The notes beneath the pieces are model-generated. The model was given only the letters and a program-made list of their open reading frames with translations. It was not told the DNA's origin and made no database searches. Positions 9,160 through 19,351 of a stretch of DNA of 64,000 bases are shown here, piece by piece. Position numbers and translations under genes: made by a program. Origin of the DNA: Streptomyces sp. P9-A2 (GTDB taxonomy: Bacteria; Actinomycetota; Actinomycetes; Streptomycetales; Streptomycetaceae); contig NZ_JAZIFX010000001.1 in the NCBI RefSeq assembly GCF_036634175.1, forward strand, positions 6,076,001 to 6,140,000, given 5' to 3'. Each line of letters opens with the position of its first letter. Within the stretch, counting starts at the first letter, position 1.

Positions 9160-9183
9160 TCCGGTACCGGGAGCGGTACCGGA
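9160..9183. terminator. 10-bp perfect hairpin after the DUF4192 gene
   Basis: TCCGGTACCG (9160-9169) pairs with CGGTACCGGA (9174-9183) around GGAG. It lies 211 nt after the DUF4192 stop and before the nrtR promoter. There is no T-tract. Confidence 0.55.
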
Positions 9184-9222
9184 CCGAAGCGGATCGGCCG
9201 TCGGTGCCGTCGGCGAAGGGAG

Positions 9223-9256
9223 TGTTTATCGTCAGGCAGACGACTATGATCGCCGC
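9223..9256 (+). promoter_or_regulatory. Probable nrtR promoter with palindromic operator; leaderless start
   Basis: A TATGAT -10 hexamer at 9246-9251 would place transcription start at or next to the ATG at 9257, where no Shine-Dalgarno sequence exists, so a leaderless mRNA is likely. Between the -10 and the poor -35 is the inverted repeat TCGTC-N5-GACGA (9229-9243), well placed for self-repression by the NrtR protein. Operator identity is inference. Confidence 0.5.
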
Positions 9257-10015
9257 ATGCCCTACGACCCGTCAGCCTTTCCGCCTTTTGCCGTCACCGT
9301 GGACCTGGTCGTGCTGACCGTGCGCCGCCATGCCCTGTGCGCGCTGGCGGTACGCAGGGGCGAACCGCCGTTTCAGGGACGCTGGGCGCTTCCTGGCGGA
9401 TTCGTCCGGGCCGACGAGGACCTGGCGCAGGCGGCGGCACGCGAACTGGCGGAGGAGACCGGCCTGCGCGTGCACGACCCCGTGGCCCCCGCCCAGACCG
9501 GTGGCGCGCACCTGGAACAACTCGCCACCTACGGCGATCCCGAGCGCGACCCGCGTATGCGGGTCGTGAGCGTCGCGCACCTCGCCCTCGCCCCCGACCT
9601 GCCCGCACCCAGGGCGGGCGGCGACGCCAGCAACGCGCGCTGGGCCCAGGTCGGGGAACTGCTGCAACAGGCGGACTACGGCAGGGACGGCGAGCCGGTG
9701 GCGCCGCTCGCCTTCGACCACGCGCAGATCCTGGCGGACGGGGTGGAGCGCGCCCGCTCCAAGATCGAGTACTCGTCGCTGGCCACGGCCTTCTGCCCGG
9801 CCGAGTTCACCGTCGGCGAGCTGCGGCGTGTCTACGAGGCCGTGTGGGGTGTGGCCTTGGACCCGCGCAACTTCCACCGCAAGGTGACAGGAACCCCGGG
9901 CTTCCTGGTGCCGACGGGTGGCACGACCACCCGGCAGGGCGGCCGTCCCGCTCAGCTCTTCCGGGCAGGCGGAGCCACCCTGCTCAATCCGCCGATGCTG
10001 CGCCCCGAGGCGTGA
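9257..10015 (+). CDS. nrtR: NrtR-like NUDIX transcriptional regulator
   Basis: 252 residues: an N-terminal NUDIX fold (about 8-150) plus a C-terminal winged helix (about 165-230). The NUDIX box reads GGFVRADEDLAQAAARELAEETGL, i.e. G...REL.EE.GL with the catalytic glutamates kept, unlike many NrtRs that lose them. The C-terminal block KIEYSSLATAFCPAEFT...YEAVWG...NFHRKV is the NrtR winged-helix signature. Family members sense ADP-ribose or related sugars-nucleotides and repress NAD-metabolism or sugar genes; the target here is unknown apart from the probable self-operator. A downstream ABC-type gene follows after 170 nt. Confidence 0.85.
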   Translation: MPYDPSAFPPFAVTVDLVVLTVRRHALCALAVRRGEPPFQGRWALPGGFVRADEDLAQAAARELAEETGLRVHDPVAPAQTGGAHLEQLATYGDPERDPRMRVVSVAHLALAPDLPAPRAGGDASNARWAQVGELLQQADYGRDGEPVAPLAFDHAQILADGVERARSKIEYSSLATAFCPAEFTVGELRRVYEAVWGVALDPRNFHRKVTGTPGFLVPTGGTTTRQGGRPAQLFRAGGATLLNPPMLRPEA

Positions 10016-10186
10016 GCACGCCGGCCTGAGAGGCGGGAGCGCGTGGTGACGCGGAGGTGGTGGCAGAGGCGTCAGGCTCCGGGCGGGTGCGGGCCGCGGA
10101 AACGGCTCCCGGGCAGCTGGATTCCCCGCGGTCGACAGGCCTCGCGGTGCCCGGAAAATCCGATATGGCACGCTATCTTGCTTTGG

Positions 10187-12223
10187 GTGATCCAGGCCAT
10201 CGGACTGACCAGCAGCCCGCGCAAAGAGCTACCGCCCGCCGTCGACGATGTCTCCTTCGAGGCGCACGCAGGTTGCGTCACGATGCTGCTCGGAGCGCCG
10301 GGTGCGGGCAAGACGACGGCACTCAGACTCATGCTCGAACTTCAACCGGGCCGTGGCATCACCTACTTCAGGGGCCGCCCGCTGCACAGCATCGGCCACC
10401 CGTCCCGCGAAGTCGGCGTACTGCTGGGTGATGTGTCGGGCCACCCCGCACGCACCGTGCGTGGACACGTCCGCATGCTGTGTGCCGCGGCGGGAGTTCC
10501 GGCACGTCACGGGGACGAAGTCCTGGAAGCCGTCGGGCTCGTGAGCCTGCGGGAGAAACGCCTCGACACGCTTTCGCGGGGCATGGACCGATGCCTCGGG
10601 CTCGCCTGCGCACTGCTGGCGGACCCGCACACCCTCGTGCTCGACGAACCCGCACGCGGGCTCTCCGCCGACGAGAACCGCTGGCTGCACGGCATGCTCC
10701 GGGCCTACGCGGACCAGGGCGGCACCATTCTGAGCACAACGGCCGACCCCAAGGAAGCGGCACGCGCCGCGGACCGGGTGGTCACCCTCGATCAGGGCCG
10801 GCTCGTCGCCGATCAGCCGGCCGCGGACTTCTCGCGCACCCGGCTGCGCCCTCGCGTCGCCGTCCGCACACCGCATGCTGCCAGGCTCTCGGCGCTGCTC
10901 ACCAAGGAAGCCCGTGCCGCCCGGCGTTCCGTGGAGGTGGCCGAGGACGGCGGCAACCGTATCTCCGTCTACGGCAGTACCTGCGCGGACGTCGGCGAGA
11001 CCGCCTTCCGGCACGGCATCGTCGTCCACCAACTCGCTGACGAGATCGGGGACATGGGACCTGGCGCGGGTGCCCCCCACACCGAGGAGCCGGCCGTCTC
11101 GGACGAGGGAACGCACTCCAGCGCGCCGCCCTCCATCACGCCGTCCCTCATCACGCCGTCCCTCATCACGCCGTCCCTCATCACGCCGTCCCTCATCACG
11201 CCGTCCCTCATCACGCCGTCCCCCATCACGCCGTCCCCCATCACGCCGTCCCCCATCACGCCGTCCTCTACCACGCCGCCGGTCTCCGCCGCCACTTCCG
11301 ACGCCGGGCATTCCGGCGGCCCCCCGGGCTCCGGGCCTGCCGCCTGCCCGCCCGTCGCCCGCTCGCCCGCCGGCTCCCGCGCCGGAGACGAGACCCGGGT
11401 CCTGGAGTCCGGGTCCTCGACCGGGCCGCCGCCCCCCTTCTCCGTTCGCCCCGCTCCCCGCCCACTCCACCCGCTGCGCTACGAGATCCGCAGGGCCACC
11501 GGCGTCGGGACCGGGTTTGTCGTCGGGGTGGCCGTGCTCGTGGTGTCCGCGCTCACCGCCGTACTGCTGGCCCGGATCGGACACACCCCACAGCCGCGCC
11601 TGCTGGCCGCGTGGCCCAAGGAGTTGCCCCTGCCGCCCGCGGCGATCGGGGCGGGGCTGCTCGGGGCGCTGGCCTTCGGCGAGGAGTTCCGCCACCCCAC
11701 CCTGGCGGCGGACCGGGGCGGTGTGCCCCGGCGGCTGGGGCTGCTGACCGCCAAACTCCTCGTCGCCGCGGCCACCGCGCTCGTGCTGGCCGTCCTGACG
11801 ATCGGGTGCGATGCGGAGCTGCTCCATCTCGTTTACGGGCGGGAGCTCGTCGAGGTTCCCCCCGACTGGTTGCCGCTCGGCGCGAGTTGGCTCGGACTCG
11901 TGATCGGGTGCGCCTGGGCGGGAGTGCTGGCCGCGGGGGTCTTCCGGTCCACCACCGCCGGTCTCGCCACGGTCGTCGCCGTTCCCCTCCTCGTCGGGCC
12001 CCTTGTGAGCAAGCTGGCGGAGGGGCCGCCGGCACGGACCGTGGCCGGGGCGCCCCTGCGGGTGCATGAGGTGTCGCCGCTCCGCTGGCCCTTCTGGGGC
12101 GAACGGTATCTGGAGGGGGCAGTACGGATGATCGCTCAACCGGTGGGTGGTGCGCTGACGTTGTCTCTCGTGGTGCTGCTCTGCGCGTATCTGCTCACAT
12201 CTTTGCGGAACAGGGCCCGATGA
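10187..12223 (+). CDS. ABC transporter: ATPase and membrane domain in one polypeptide
   Basis: 678 residues from GTG 10187 (VIQAIGLTS). Residues ~1-215 are an ABC ATPase: Walker A GAPGAGKTT, a degenerate signature TLSRGMDR in place of LSGGQ, Walker B HTLVLDEPARGLS, and no His at the switch loop (ILSTTAD). Then comes a domain of ~80 residues, a low-complexity linker with LITPS repeats, and about six hydrophobic segments from residue ~440 (for example FVVGVAVLVVSALTAVLL) resembling an ABC-2 permease. The start lies just after a TATCTT hexamer with no Shine-Dalgarno site, so translation may be leaderless. The substrate is unknown. It is directly upstream of whiH on the same strand. Confidence 0.8.
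   Translation: MIQAIGLTSSPRKELPPAVDDVSFEAHAGCVTMLLGAPGAGKTTALRLMLELQPGRGITYFRGRPLHSIGHPSREVGVLLGDVSGHPARTVRGHVRMLCAAAGVPARHGDEVLEAVGLVSLREKRLDTLSRGMDRCLGLACALLADPHTLVLDEPARGLSADENRWLHGMLRAYADQGGTILSTTADPKEAARAADRVVTLDQGRLVADQPAADFSRTRLRPRVAVRTPHAARLSALLTKEARAARRSVEVAEDGGNRISVYGSTCADVGETAFRHGIVVHQLADEIGDMGPGAGAPHTEEPAVSDEGTHSSAPPSITPSLITPSLITPSLITPSLITPSLITPSPITPSPITPSPITPSSTTPPVSAATSDAGHSGGPPGSGPAACPPVARSPAGSRAGDETRVLESGSSTGPPPPFSVRPAPRPLHPLRYEIRRATGVGTGFVVGVAVLVVSALTAVLLARIGHTPQPRLLAAWPKELPLPPAAIGAGLLGALAFGEEFRHPTLAADRGGVPRRLGLLTAKLLVAAATALVLAVLTIGCDAELLHLVYGRELVEVPPDWLPLGASWLGLVIGCAWAGVLAAGVFRSTTAGLATVVAVPLLVGPLVSKLAEGPPARTVAGAPLRVHEVSPLRWPFWGERYLEGAVRMIAQPVGGALTLSLVVLLCAYLLTSLRNRAR
11132..11276 (+). 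repeat. 15-bp in-frame tandem repeat encoding (L/P)ITPS
   Basis: About nine units of CTCATCACGCCGTCC or CCCATCACGCCGTCC plus a degenerate tenth. The unit is five codons, so copy-number change keeps the frame. The repeat forms the linker between the ATPase and membrane parts of the ABC protein. Confidence 0.9.
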
Positions 12224-12286
12224 CGACCGGCGGTGCCTCGATAGGTCCGTCCGTGCCTGCAACTCCCCGGAGGGAGCCCGCTTCTT

Positions 12287-12362
12287 TCCGATAAGGCGTC
12301 AATTGCGACGGGGGGAGCGATCACCCTTTCGTGTGCTTTTCACCAAACTCCTCAAGGGAGTT
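12287..12362 (+). promoter_or_regulatory. whiH upstream region: WhiG-type -10 and inverted repeat
   Basis: TCCGATAA at 12287-12294 matches seven of eight bases of the sigma-WhiG -10 element GCCGATAA, in line with the known dependence of whiH on sigma-WhiG in S. coelicolor. A good TAAA -35 box is not evident. Further down, AACTCC-N5-GGAGTT (12346-12362) is a small inverted repeat just before the start codon, a possible WhiH self-operator. Confidence 0.5.
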
Positions 12363-12386
12363 GGGAACCGCGCCGACAAAAGATGC

Positions 12387-13265
12387 GTGAGTACCCTTGC
12401 GCACACCATGATGACCACCGCCCGCTCCACGGACTCCGGCCTCGCGGGTCCGGGCGAACTCGACCGCTACCCCTATGCCGACGCGCCCGTCGGCGGCCGT
12501 GTCGGGCCCCCGGCCTGGGACGCCGATCCCGAGCTGGGCCGTGGGGGCCGCCGCGGCGCGAGCAACCGCGGCCGCGGGCTGCACGGCCAACTCGTCCAGC
12601 AGCTGGGTCAGATGATCGTTTCGGGTGATCTGGGTGCCGACCGGCCCCTGGTTCCCGAGGAGATCGGCCAGCGCTTCGAGGTCTCCCGCACCGTCGTCCG
12701 CGAGTCGCTCCGTGTCCTGGAGGCCAAGGGCCTGGTCAGCGCCCGGCCGAATGTCGGCACGCGCGTGCGCCCGGTCAGCGACTGGAATCTGCTCGACCAG
12801 GACATCATCGAGTGGAGGGCCTACGGGCCGCAGCGCGACGACCAGCGACGTGAGCTCGGCGAGCTGCGCTGGACGATCGAGCCGCTGGCCGCCCGGCTCG
12901 CCGCCGGGCACGGGCGCGAGGAGGTCCAGCAGCGTCTGGTCGACATGGTGGAGATCATGGGTCACGCCATGGGGCAGGGTGACGCGCTGACCTTCGCCCG
13001 CGCCGACTCCGAGTTCCATTCACTGCTGATCCAGCTCGCCGGTAACCGCCTGCTGGAGCACCTTTCCGGGATCGTGTCCGCCGCGCTGCAGGTCTCGGGG
13101 GGGCCGCTCACAGGCTGTGAGCGGCCGAACGAAGCGTCCCTCGCGCACCACGGCCGGATCGTCGACGCGCTCGCCGGCGGCGACGGCGCGGCGGCCGAGG
13201 CGGCCATGCGTCAGCTGCTGGTGGTCCACCCCGAGGTCGAGCGAGTGGTGCCCGGCCCGCGCTAG
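12387..13265 (+). CDS. whiH: WhiH sporulation regulator (GntR/FadR family)
   Basis: 292 residues from GTG 12387 (VSTLAHTMMTTARS); ATG at 12408 or 12411 are alternatives. After a ~60-residue extension with PYADAPVGG, a winged helix-turn-helix runs from about residue 68: GLHGQLVQQLGQMIVSGDLG...EIGQRFEVSRTVVRESLRVL. A FCD ligand-binding domain follows (LRWTIEPLAARLAA, ARADSEFHSLLIQLAGN, AHHGRIVDALAGGD) with the metal-site His/Asp pattern. WhiH is required for sporulation septation in aerial hyphae. Position directly upstream of hrdB supports the name. A very strong terminator follows. Confidence 0.93.
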   Translation: MSTLAHTMMTTARSTDSGLAGPGELDRYPYADAPVGGRVGPPAWDADPELGRGGRRGASNRGRGLHGQLVQQLGQMIVSGDLGADRPLVPEEIGQRFEVSRTVVRESLRVLEAKGLVSARPNVGTRVRPVSDWNLLDQDIIEWRAYGPQRDDQRRELGELRWTIEPLAARLAAGHGREEVQQRLVDMVEIMGHAMGQGDALTFARADSEFHSLLIQLAGNRLLEHLSGIVSAALQVSGGPLTGCERPNEASLAHHGRIVDALAGGDGAAAEAAMRQLLVVHPEVERVVPGPR

Positions 13266-13340
13266 CGCCGGCCGTATTCCGCGGACGGCCCGGCCTGCCA
13301 TCCCCCTTCCGTGGCACCCTCCGGCCGGTGAGCCGCCCGC

Positions 13341-13384
13341 TGTAGGACCCCGCGGGATCACCTTTGATCCCGCGGGGTCCTACA
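13341..13384. terminator. Perfect 20-bp hairpin between whiH and hrdB
   Basis: Arms 13341-13360 and 13365-13384 are exact reverse complements around CCTT; the core is GACCCCGCGGGATCA. It isolates developmentally regulated whiH transcription from the hrdB promoter. Confidence 0.9.
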
Positions 13385-13504
13385 GTGATGAAGGGGCCGT
13401 AAGGTCCGGCATGGTGTCGCCGCTACCCTCGAGTGACCGTCTTTGTCGCAATCTGATCGATTGTGGGCACTTACGGGGTGTGACTCGGGCCACGCGGATT
13501 GGGC

Positions 13505-13531
13505 GTAACGCTCCTGGAAAGAACGCGATGA
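13505..13531 (+). promoter_or_regulatory. hrdB promoter of ECF type (ShbA-like)
   Basis: GTAACG (13505-13510), 15-nt spacer, CGATGA (13526-13531). In S. griseus and S. coelicolor the hrdB gene is transcribed mainly by the ECF sigma factor ShbA from a promoter with GTAAC/CGATGA-like elements. The expected start point would give a leader of about 155-160 nt before the GTG at 13696. Confidence 0.65.
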
Positions 13532-13695
13532 CCTAAGAGGTGACAGTCGCGGAGGGAATACGGACGCCGTTCACGGCGCTGTGCAACTCCCCGGCCCCCG
13601 CCCGCATCGTCGGCCCATCCCCAAGCCGGCGGTCGGCTCCTGTCCGTCGTGGACGGGGCCGGAAGCCGTTTTCTCAACGTCCCGAGAGGTTGTTC

Positions 13696-15216
<1,521 letters not shown>

Positions 15217-15249
15217 GACAGCGATCACGGCGGTCCCACAAGGCCGGAC

Positions 15250-15282
15250 CGAGGCCCGGCCCCTTCGCGGGGCCGGGCCTCG
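15250..15282 (+). terminator. hrdB terminator hairpin
   Basis: CGAGGCCCGGCCCC (15250-15263) pairs perfectly with 15269-15282 around TTCGC. No T-tract. Confidence 0.85.
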
Positions 15283-15361
15283 ATGCTGCTCCGCGGGTGC
15301 GGGGCGCGACGGGGTGGATCACTCTGGGTGTCTCATCAACGCCCCAGTGTGAGGAGATCGC

Positions 15362-16225
15362 ATGCGTCGTCGCCTAGCCCGGGTCCTGGCCCGGCCACTG
15401 GCCCTCGCCGCCGCCGCGACCGCGATACCGCTGGCAGCGGCGGCTCCGGCGGTCGCGGACCGGATCGTCGTCGGCGGGTTCCCGGTCGATGTGACCCAGA
15501 GTCCGTGGACCGTGGCGCTGTCCAGCCGTGACCGGTTCGGGGGTACCCGGGCGGGACAGTTCTGCGGGGGTGTGGCCGTCGGCCGGACCACGGTGCTCAC
15601 CGCCGCCCACTGCATGAACGAGGAGGTCCTGGGAGCGCCGCCGGAGCGGGTGCCCGACCTCAGAGTGATCTCGGGCCGTACGGATCTGCTGTCGGATCAG
15701 GGCGAGGAGATAGAGGTGCGCGAGACCTGGGTGAATCCGGGCTACGACCCGCTCAGCAACTCCGGCGACTTCGCCGTGCTCACCCTGGCCGCGCCCCTGC
15801 CCTCCGGCTCGGTGATCGGCATGGCCGGCGCGGGCGATCCCGGGTACCGGGCCGATACCCCCGCGACCGTCTACGGCTGGGGGGACACCACGGGTTCGGG
15901 GACCTATGCCGGCAGCCTGCACGCGGCGCGGGTGCGTGTGCTGCGCGACACCCTGTGCGAGGACGCCTATCCGGGTGGCGGCGAGGGCACGTACCGCGCC
16001 GGGACCATGCTGTGCGCCGGTGAGCAGGCCGGCGGGCCGGACGCCTGCCAGGGGGACAGCGGCGGACCGCTGGTGGCCGAGGGGCGGCTGATCGGCCTGG
16101 TCTCCTGGGGCAGCGGATGCGGCTGGGCGGACAGTCCCGGGGTCTACACGCGTGTGTCCGATGTCATGCGGACGCTCGACGGGACTTCGGCCCGACAGGC
16201 CGGAGAGGTGCCCGACGGCGCCTGA
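15362..16225 (+). CDS. Secreted trypsin-like serine protease (S1 family)
   Basis: 287 residues. The signal peptide is MRRRLARVLARP followed by a hydrophobic Ala/Leu core and a probable cut after APAVA (about residue 32). The mature enzyme begins at DRIVVGG. The catalytic triad is visible: His in LTAAHCMN, Asp in SGDFAVLTLA and Ser in CQGDSGGPLV. WGSGCGWADSPGVYTRVS is the C-terminal S1 block. Asp six residues before the active Ser (PDACQGDSGG) predicts trypsin-like cleavage after Arg/Lys. ATG 15362 follows GAGGAG. Likely exported by the Sec system, with activation by removal of the signal peptide and little or no propeptide. Confidence 0.95.
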   Translation: MRRRLARVLARPLALAAAATAIPLAAAAPAVADRIVVGGFPVDVTQSPWTVALSSRDRFGGTRAGQFCGGVAVGRTTVLTAAHCMNEEVLGAPPERVPDLRVISGRTDLLSDQGEEIEVRETWVNPGYDPLSNSGDFAVLTLAAPLPSGSVIGMAGAGDPGYRADTPATVYGWGDTTGSGTYAGSLHAARVRVLRDTLCEDAYPGGGEGTYRAGTMLCAGEQAGGPDACQGDSGGPLVAEGRLIGLVSWGSGCGWADSPGVYTRVSDVMRTLDGTSARQAGEVPDGA

Positions 16226-16451
16226 GCGCGCCCGGCGAGCCCTGAGCAGGTCTCCCGGGTCCCCTCGCGGGCAGCTTCGGGGGCCGAAAGGCTCAGTCAG
16301 GAGCGAGAGCACACGAGGAACGAGAGCGCACGGGGAGTGGGAGCGCACGAGAAAAAGGCGGCTGTCTCCGCACCGGAGGCAGCCGCCCCTCCCGCCGGCC
16401 TGTGCCGGTCTGGCTCGTCGTCGTACGCGAGATGTCAGCGCGTCTGCGTAA

Positions 16452-16682
16452 TCAGCGCTCTTCCTCGACGGCGGGGGCCGACGGGGAGGTCAGCCGCTCG
16501 CTCTCGTCCTGTATCTCGGCGGCGATCTTCTTGAGTTCCGGCTCGAACTTGCGGCCGTGGTGGGCGCAGAAGAGCAGTTCTCCGCCGCTCAGCAGGACGA
16601 CGCGCAGGTATGCCTGGGCGCCGCAGCGGTCGCAGCGATCGGCGGCCGTCAGTGGGCTCGCGGGGGTCAGAACAGTAGTCAC
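16452..16682 (-). CDS. Small DUF7455-type zinc-ribbon protein
   Basis: 76 residues from GTG 16682 with AAGAGG upstream. It contains LTAADRCDRCGAQAYLRVVL and ELLFCAHHGRKF, a CxxC...CxxH arrangement suited to one zinc ion, followed by a helical tail. This sequence type is conserved in streptomycetes (annotated DUF7455) and its function is not known. It is divergent from parE; the trypsin gene converges on its 3' side. Confidence 0.85.
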   Translation of the reverse strand: MTTVLTPASPLTAADRCDRCGAQAYLRVVLLSGGELLFCAHHGRKFEPELKKIAAEIQDESERLTSPSAPAVEEER

Positions 16683-17126
16683 GTCGCCTCTTCTCTAGCT
16701 CGACGAGCTGTCGTACCAGGGTCAACATCCAACCAGCCCCAAAACGTTCCCGCTCGTGGCTGCTTCTCGAAAAAATCTTTCCGAGGTGGTCGGATGCTGC
16801 CGGTTGGCGGCGAATGTGCCGTATCGCGCGTTTGTGTCGTCGTACGGATTCGCGTCGGATCGGTGGTGGTCGGCCCTCCCGGCTGGGTTGCCGGTTGTTC
16901 TTGAGGACGTGCCCGGAGCCTAAATGGTTCATGCCTGGAAGGGAACGTGATGTGTGCTTCACTCCATCGAGAGATCGAACAGGTATACGACTCTCGACTA
17001 GTCTAGGTTTCAGACGAGGGTGGCGTGACAACGGCTCTACCAGGCCTCGGTACCCTCTCACCGGTGACAAGCGACGCGCCCTTACCCATGAGGGCCCCAT
17101 CTGAAATTCAGCGAGGAGCGAACCGC
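16683..17126. other. 444-nt divergent promoter region (DUF7455 gene / parE)
   Basis: No gene seen. The region is AT-richer than its surroundings around 16920-17010, consistent with promoters. The minus side shows a TTGACC hexamer. The plus side has CGACTAGTCTAGGT near 17000, where TAGTCT could be a -10. A half-conserved SOS-like site (TCGAACAGGTATACGA, 16975-16990) is too weak to call. Confidence 0.35.
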
Positions 17127-19250
17127 GTGACCGCCGAGACGTCCGTGCCGTCCACAGCGCTGCTGGCAGGAGCAGACCGGGACGGTTCCAACTACACCGC
17201 GCGGCACCTGCTCGTCCTCGAGGGACTCGAGGCCGTGCGGAAGCGCCCCGGAATGTACATCGGGTCGACCGACAGCCGTGGCCTGTTGCACTGCCTCTGG
17301 GAGATCATCGACAACTCGGTGGACGAGGCCCTCGGGGGCCACTGCGACCACATCGATGTGATCCTCCACGACGACGGCTCGGTGGAGGTCAGGGACAACG
17401 GCCGCGGCATCCCGGTCGACGTGGAGCCCAAGACCGGCCTCTCCGGCGTCGAGGTCGTCATGACCAAGCTGCACGCCGGCGGCAAGTTCGGCGGCGGTTC
17501 GTACGCCGCCTCCGGCGGACTGCACGGCGTCGGCGCGTCCGTCGTCAACGCGCTCTCCGCGCGGCTGGACGTCGAGGTGGACCGCGGTGGGCACACCCAT
17601 GCGATCAGCTTCCGCCGCGGTGTCCCCGGCGCCTTCGCCGCCCTGGGACCGGACGCGAAGTTCGAGGCCGGGAACGGGCTGCGCAGGGCCAGGAAGATCC
17701 CGAAGAACCGCAGCGGCACGCGTGTGCGCTACTGGGCCGACCGCCAGATCTTCCTCAAGGACGCCAAGCTGGCCCTGGAGTCCCTGCACCAGCGCGCCCG
17801 CCAGACCGCGTTCCTGGTGCCCGGCCTGACCATCGTCGTCCGTGACGAGCTCGGGCTCGGCGACGGCGGCAGCAAGGGCGAGGAGTCCTTCCGCTTCGAC
17901 GGCGGCATCAGCGAGTTCTGCGAGTTCCTGGCCACCGACAGGGCCGTCTGCGACACCCTTCGTTTCACGGGGCAGGGCACCTTCAAGGAGACGGTCCCGG
18001 TCCTGGACGAGTACGGCCAGATGACCCCCACCGAGGTGACCCGCGAGCTCGGCGTCGACGTCGCGATGCGTTGGGGGACCGGCTACGACACGACGCTCCG
18101 GTCGTTCGTCAACATCATCGCCACCCCTAAGGGGGGCACTCATGTCGCCGGCTTCGAGCAGGCCGTCGCCAAGACGGTGAACGAGGTGCTGCGCACGAAG
18201 AAGATGCTGCGTGTGGCCGAGGACGACGTCGTCAAGGACGACGCTCTGGAGGGCCTCACGGCGGTCGTCACCGTCCGTCTGGCCGAGCCTCAGTTCGAGG
18301 GCCAGACCAAGGAGGTTCTCGGCACCTCGGCGGCCCGCCGCATCGTGAACACCGTGCTCTCCCGGGAGCTCAAGGCCTTCCTGACCTCCACCAAGCGCGA
18401 CGCCGCCCAGCAGGCCCGTGTCGTCCTGGAGAAGGCGGTCGCCGCGGCCCGGACCCGCATCGCCGCCCGTCAGCACAAGGACGCCCAGCGCCGTAAGACG
18501 GCCCTGGAGTCCTCCTCGCTGCCCGCCAAGCTGGCCGACTGCCGCAGCGACGACGTCGAGCGCAGCGAGCTGTTCATCGTGGAGGGAGACTCCGCCCTCG
18601 GCACGGCGAAGCTCGCGCGCAACTCCGAGTTCCAGGCGCTGCTGCCGATCCGGGGCAAGATCCTCAACGTTCAGAAGTCGTCCGTGACGGACATGCTGAA
18701 GAACGCGGAGTGCGGGGCGATCATCCAGGTCATAGGGGCCGGATCTGGGCGGACGTTCGATATTGACGCGGCTCGCTACGGCAAGATCATCATGATGACC
18801 GACGCCGATGTGGACGGCTCCCACATCCGCACCCTGCTCCTGACGCTGTTCCACCGCTACATGCGGCCCATGGTCGAGTCCGGCCGGGTGTTCGCCGCGG
18901 TGCCGCCGCTGCACCGCATCGAGCTGGTCCAGCCCAAGAAGGGGCAGGACAAGTACGTGTACACGTACTCGGACCGTGAGCTGCGCGACAAACTGATGGA
19001 GTTCCAGAGCAAGAACATCCGCTACAAGGACTCGATCCAGCGCTACAAGGGGCTCGGTGAGATGGACGCGGACCAGCTGGCCGAGACGACCATGGACCCG
19101 CGCCACCGCACCCTGCGCAGGATCAACCTCACCGATCTGGAGGCCGCCGAGCAGGTCTTCGATCTGCTCATGGGCAACGACGTCGCTCCGCGCAAGGAGT
19201 TCATCTCCAGCTCGGCGGCGACACTGGACCGGTCGCGCATCGACGCGTGA
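17127..19250 (+). CDS. parE: DNA topoisomerase IV subunit B (ParE)
   Basis: 707 residues; the ATPase subunit of topoisomerase IV, which separates replicated chromosomes with ParC. GTG 17127 follows GAGGAG; the frame is open further up but homology starts after SNYTARHLLVLEGLEAVRKRPGMYIG. The GHKL ATPase motifs are EIIDNSVDEALGG, DNGRGIPV and GGLHGVGASVVNALS. The TOPRIM domain has VEGDSALGTAKLARN and DADVDGSHIRTLLLT. The C-terminus has KGLGEMDADQLAETTMDP. Family members are also annotated gyrB2; the ParC partner at 24523 supports ParE. A hairpin follows the gene. Confidence 0.95.
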   Translation: MTAETSVPSTALLAGADRDGSNYTARHLLVLEGLEAVRKRPGMYIGSTDSRGLLHCLWEIIDNSVDEALGGHCDHIDVILHDDGSVEVRDNGRGIPVDVEPKTGLSGVEVVMTKLHAGGKFGGGSYAASGGLHGVGASVVNALSARLDVEVDRGGHTHAISFRRGVPGAFAALGPDAKFEAGNGLRRARKIPKNRSGTRVRYWADRQIFLKDAKLALESLHQRARQTAFLVPGLTIVVRDELGLGDGGSKGEESFRFDGGISEFCEFLATDRAVCDTLRFTGQGTFKETVPVLDEYGQMTPTEVTRELGVDVAMRWGTGYDTTLRSFVNIIATPKGGTHVAGFEQAVAKTVNEVLRTKKMLRVAEDDVVKDDALEGLTAVVTVRLAEPQFEGQTKEVLGTSAARRIVNTVLSRELKAFLTSTKRDAAQQARVVLEKAVAAARTRIAARQHKDAQRRKTALESSSLPAKLADCRSDDVERSELFIVEGDSALGTAKLARNSEFQALLPIRGKILNVQKSSVTDMLKNAECGAIIQVIGAGSGRTFDIDAARYGKIIMMTDADVDGSHIRTLLLTLFHRYMRPMVESGRVFAAVPPLHRIELVQPKKGQDKYVYTYSDRELRDKLMEFQSKNIRYKDSIQRYKGLGEMDADQLAETTMDPRHRTLRRINLTDLEAAEQVFDLLMGNDVAPRKEFISSSAATLDRSRIDA

Positions 19251-19300
19251 TCGCCGTGCGAGTGACGCGCAGGGGTCCCGCGGTCACCTGATGGAGTGAA

Positions 19301-19339
19301 GCAGAACGGGAAGAGGAGCCGAGGGTCCTCCCGTTCTGC
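19301..19339 (+). terminator. Hairpin after parE
   Basis: GCAGAACGGGA (19301-19311) pairs with TCCCGTTCTGC (19329-19339); the 17-nt loop is long. It lies 50 nt after the parE stop and immediately before the DUF485 gene. Confidence 0.65.
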
Positions 19340-19351
19340 CCATCCTTGGGC

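Noticed and set aside
16975..16990. SOS (LexA) box upstream of parE
   Set aside because: Only one half-site, TCGAAC, is good; the other half matches 4 of 6 positions.
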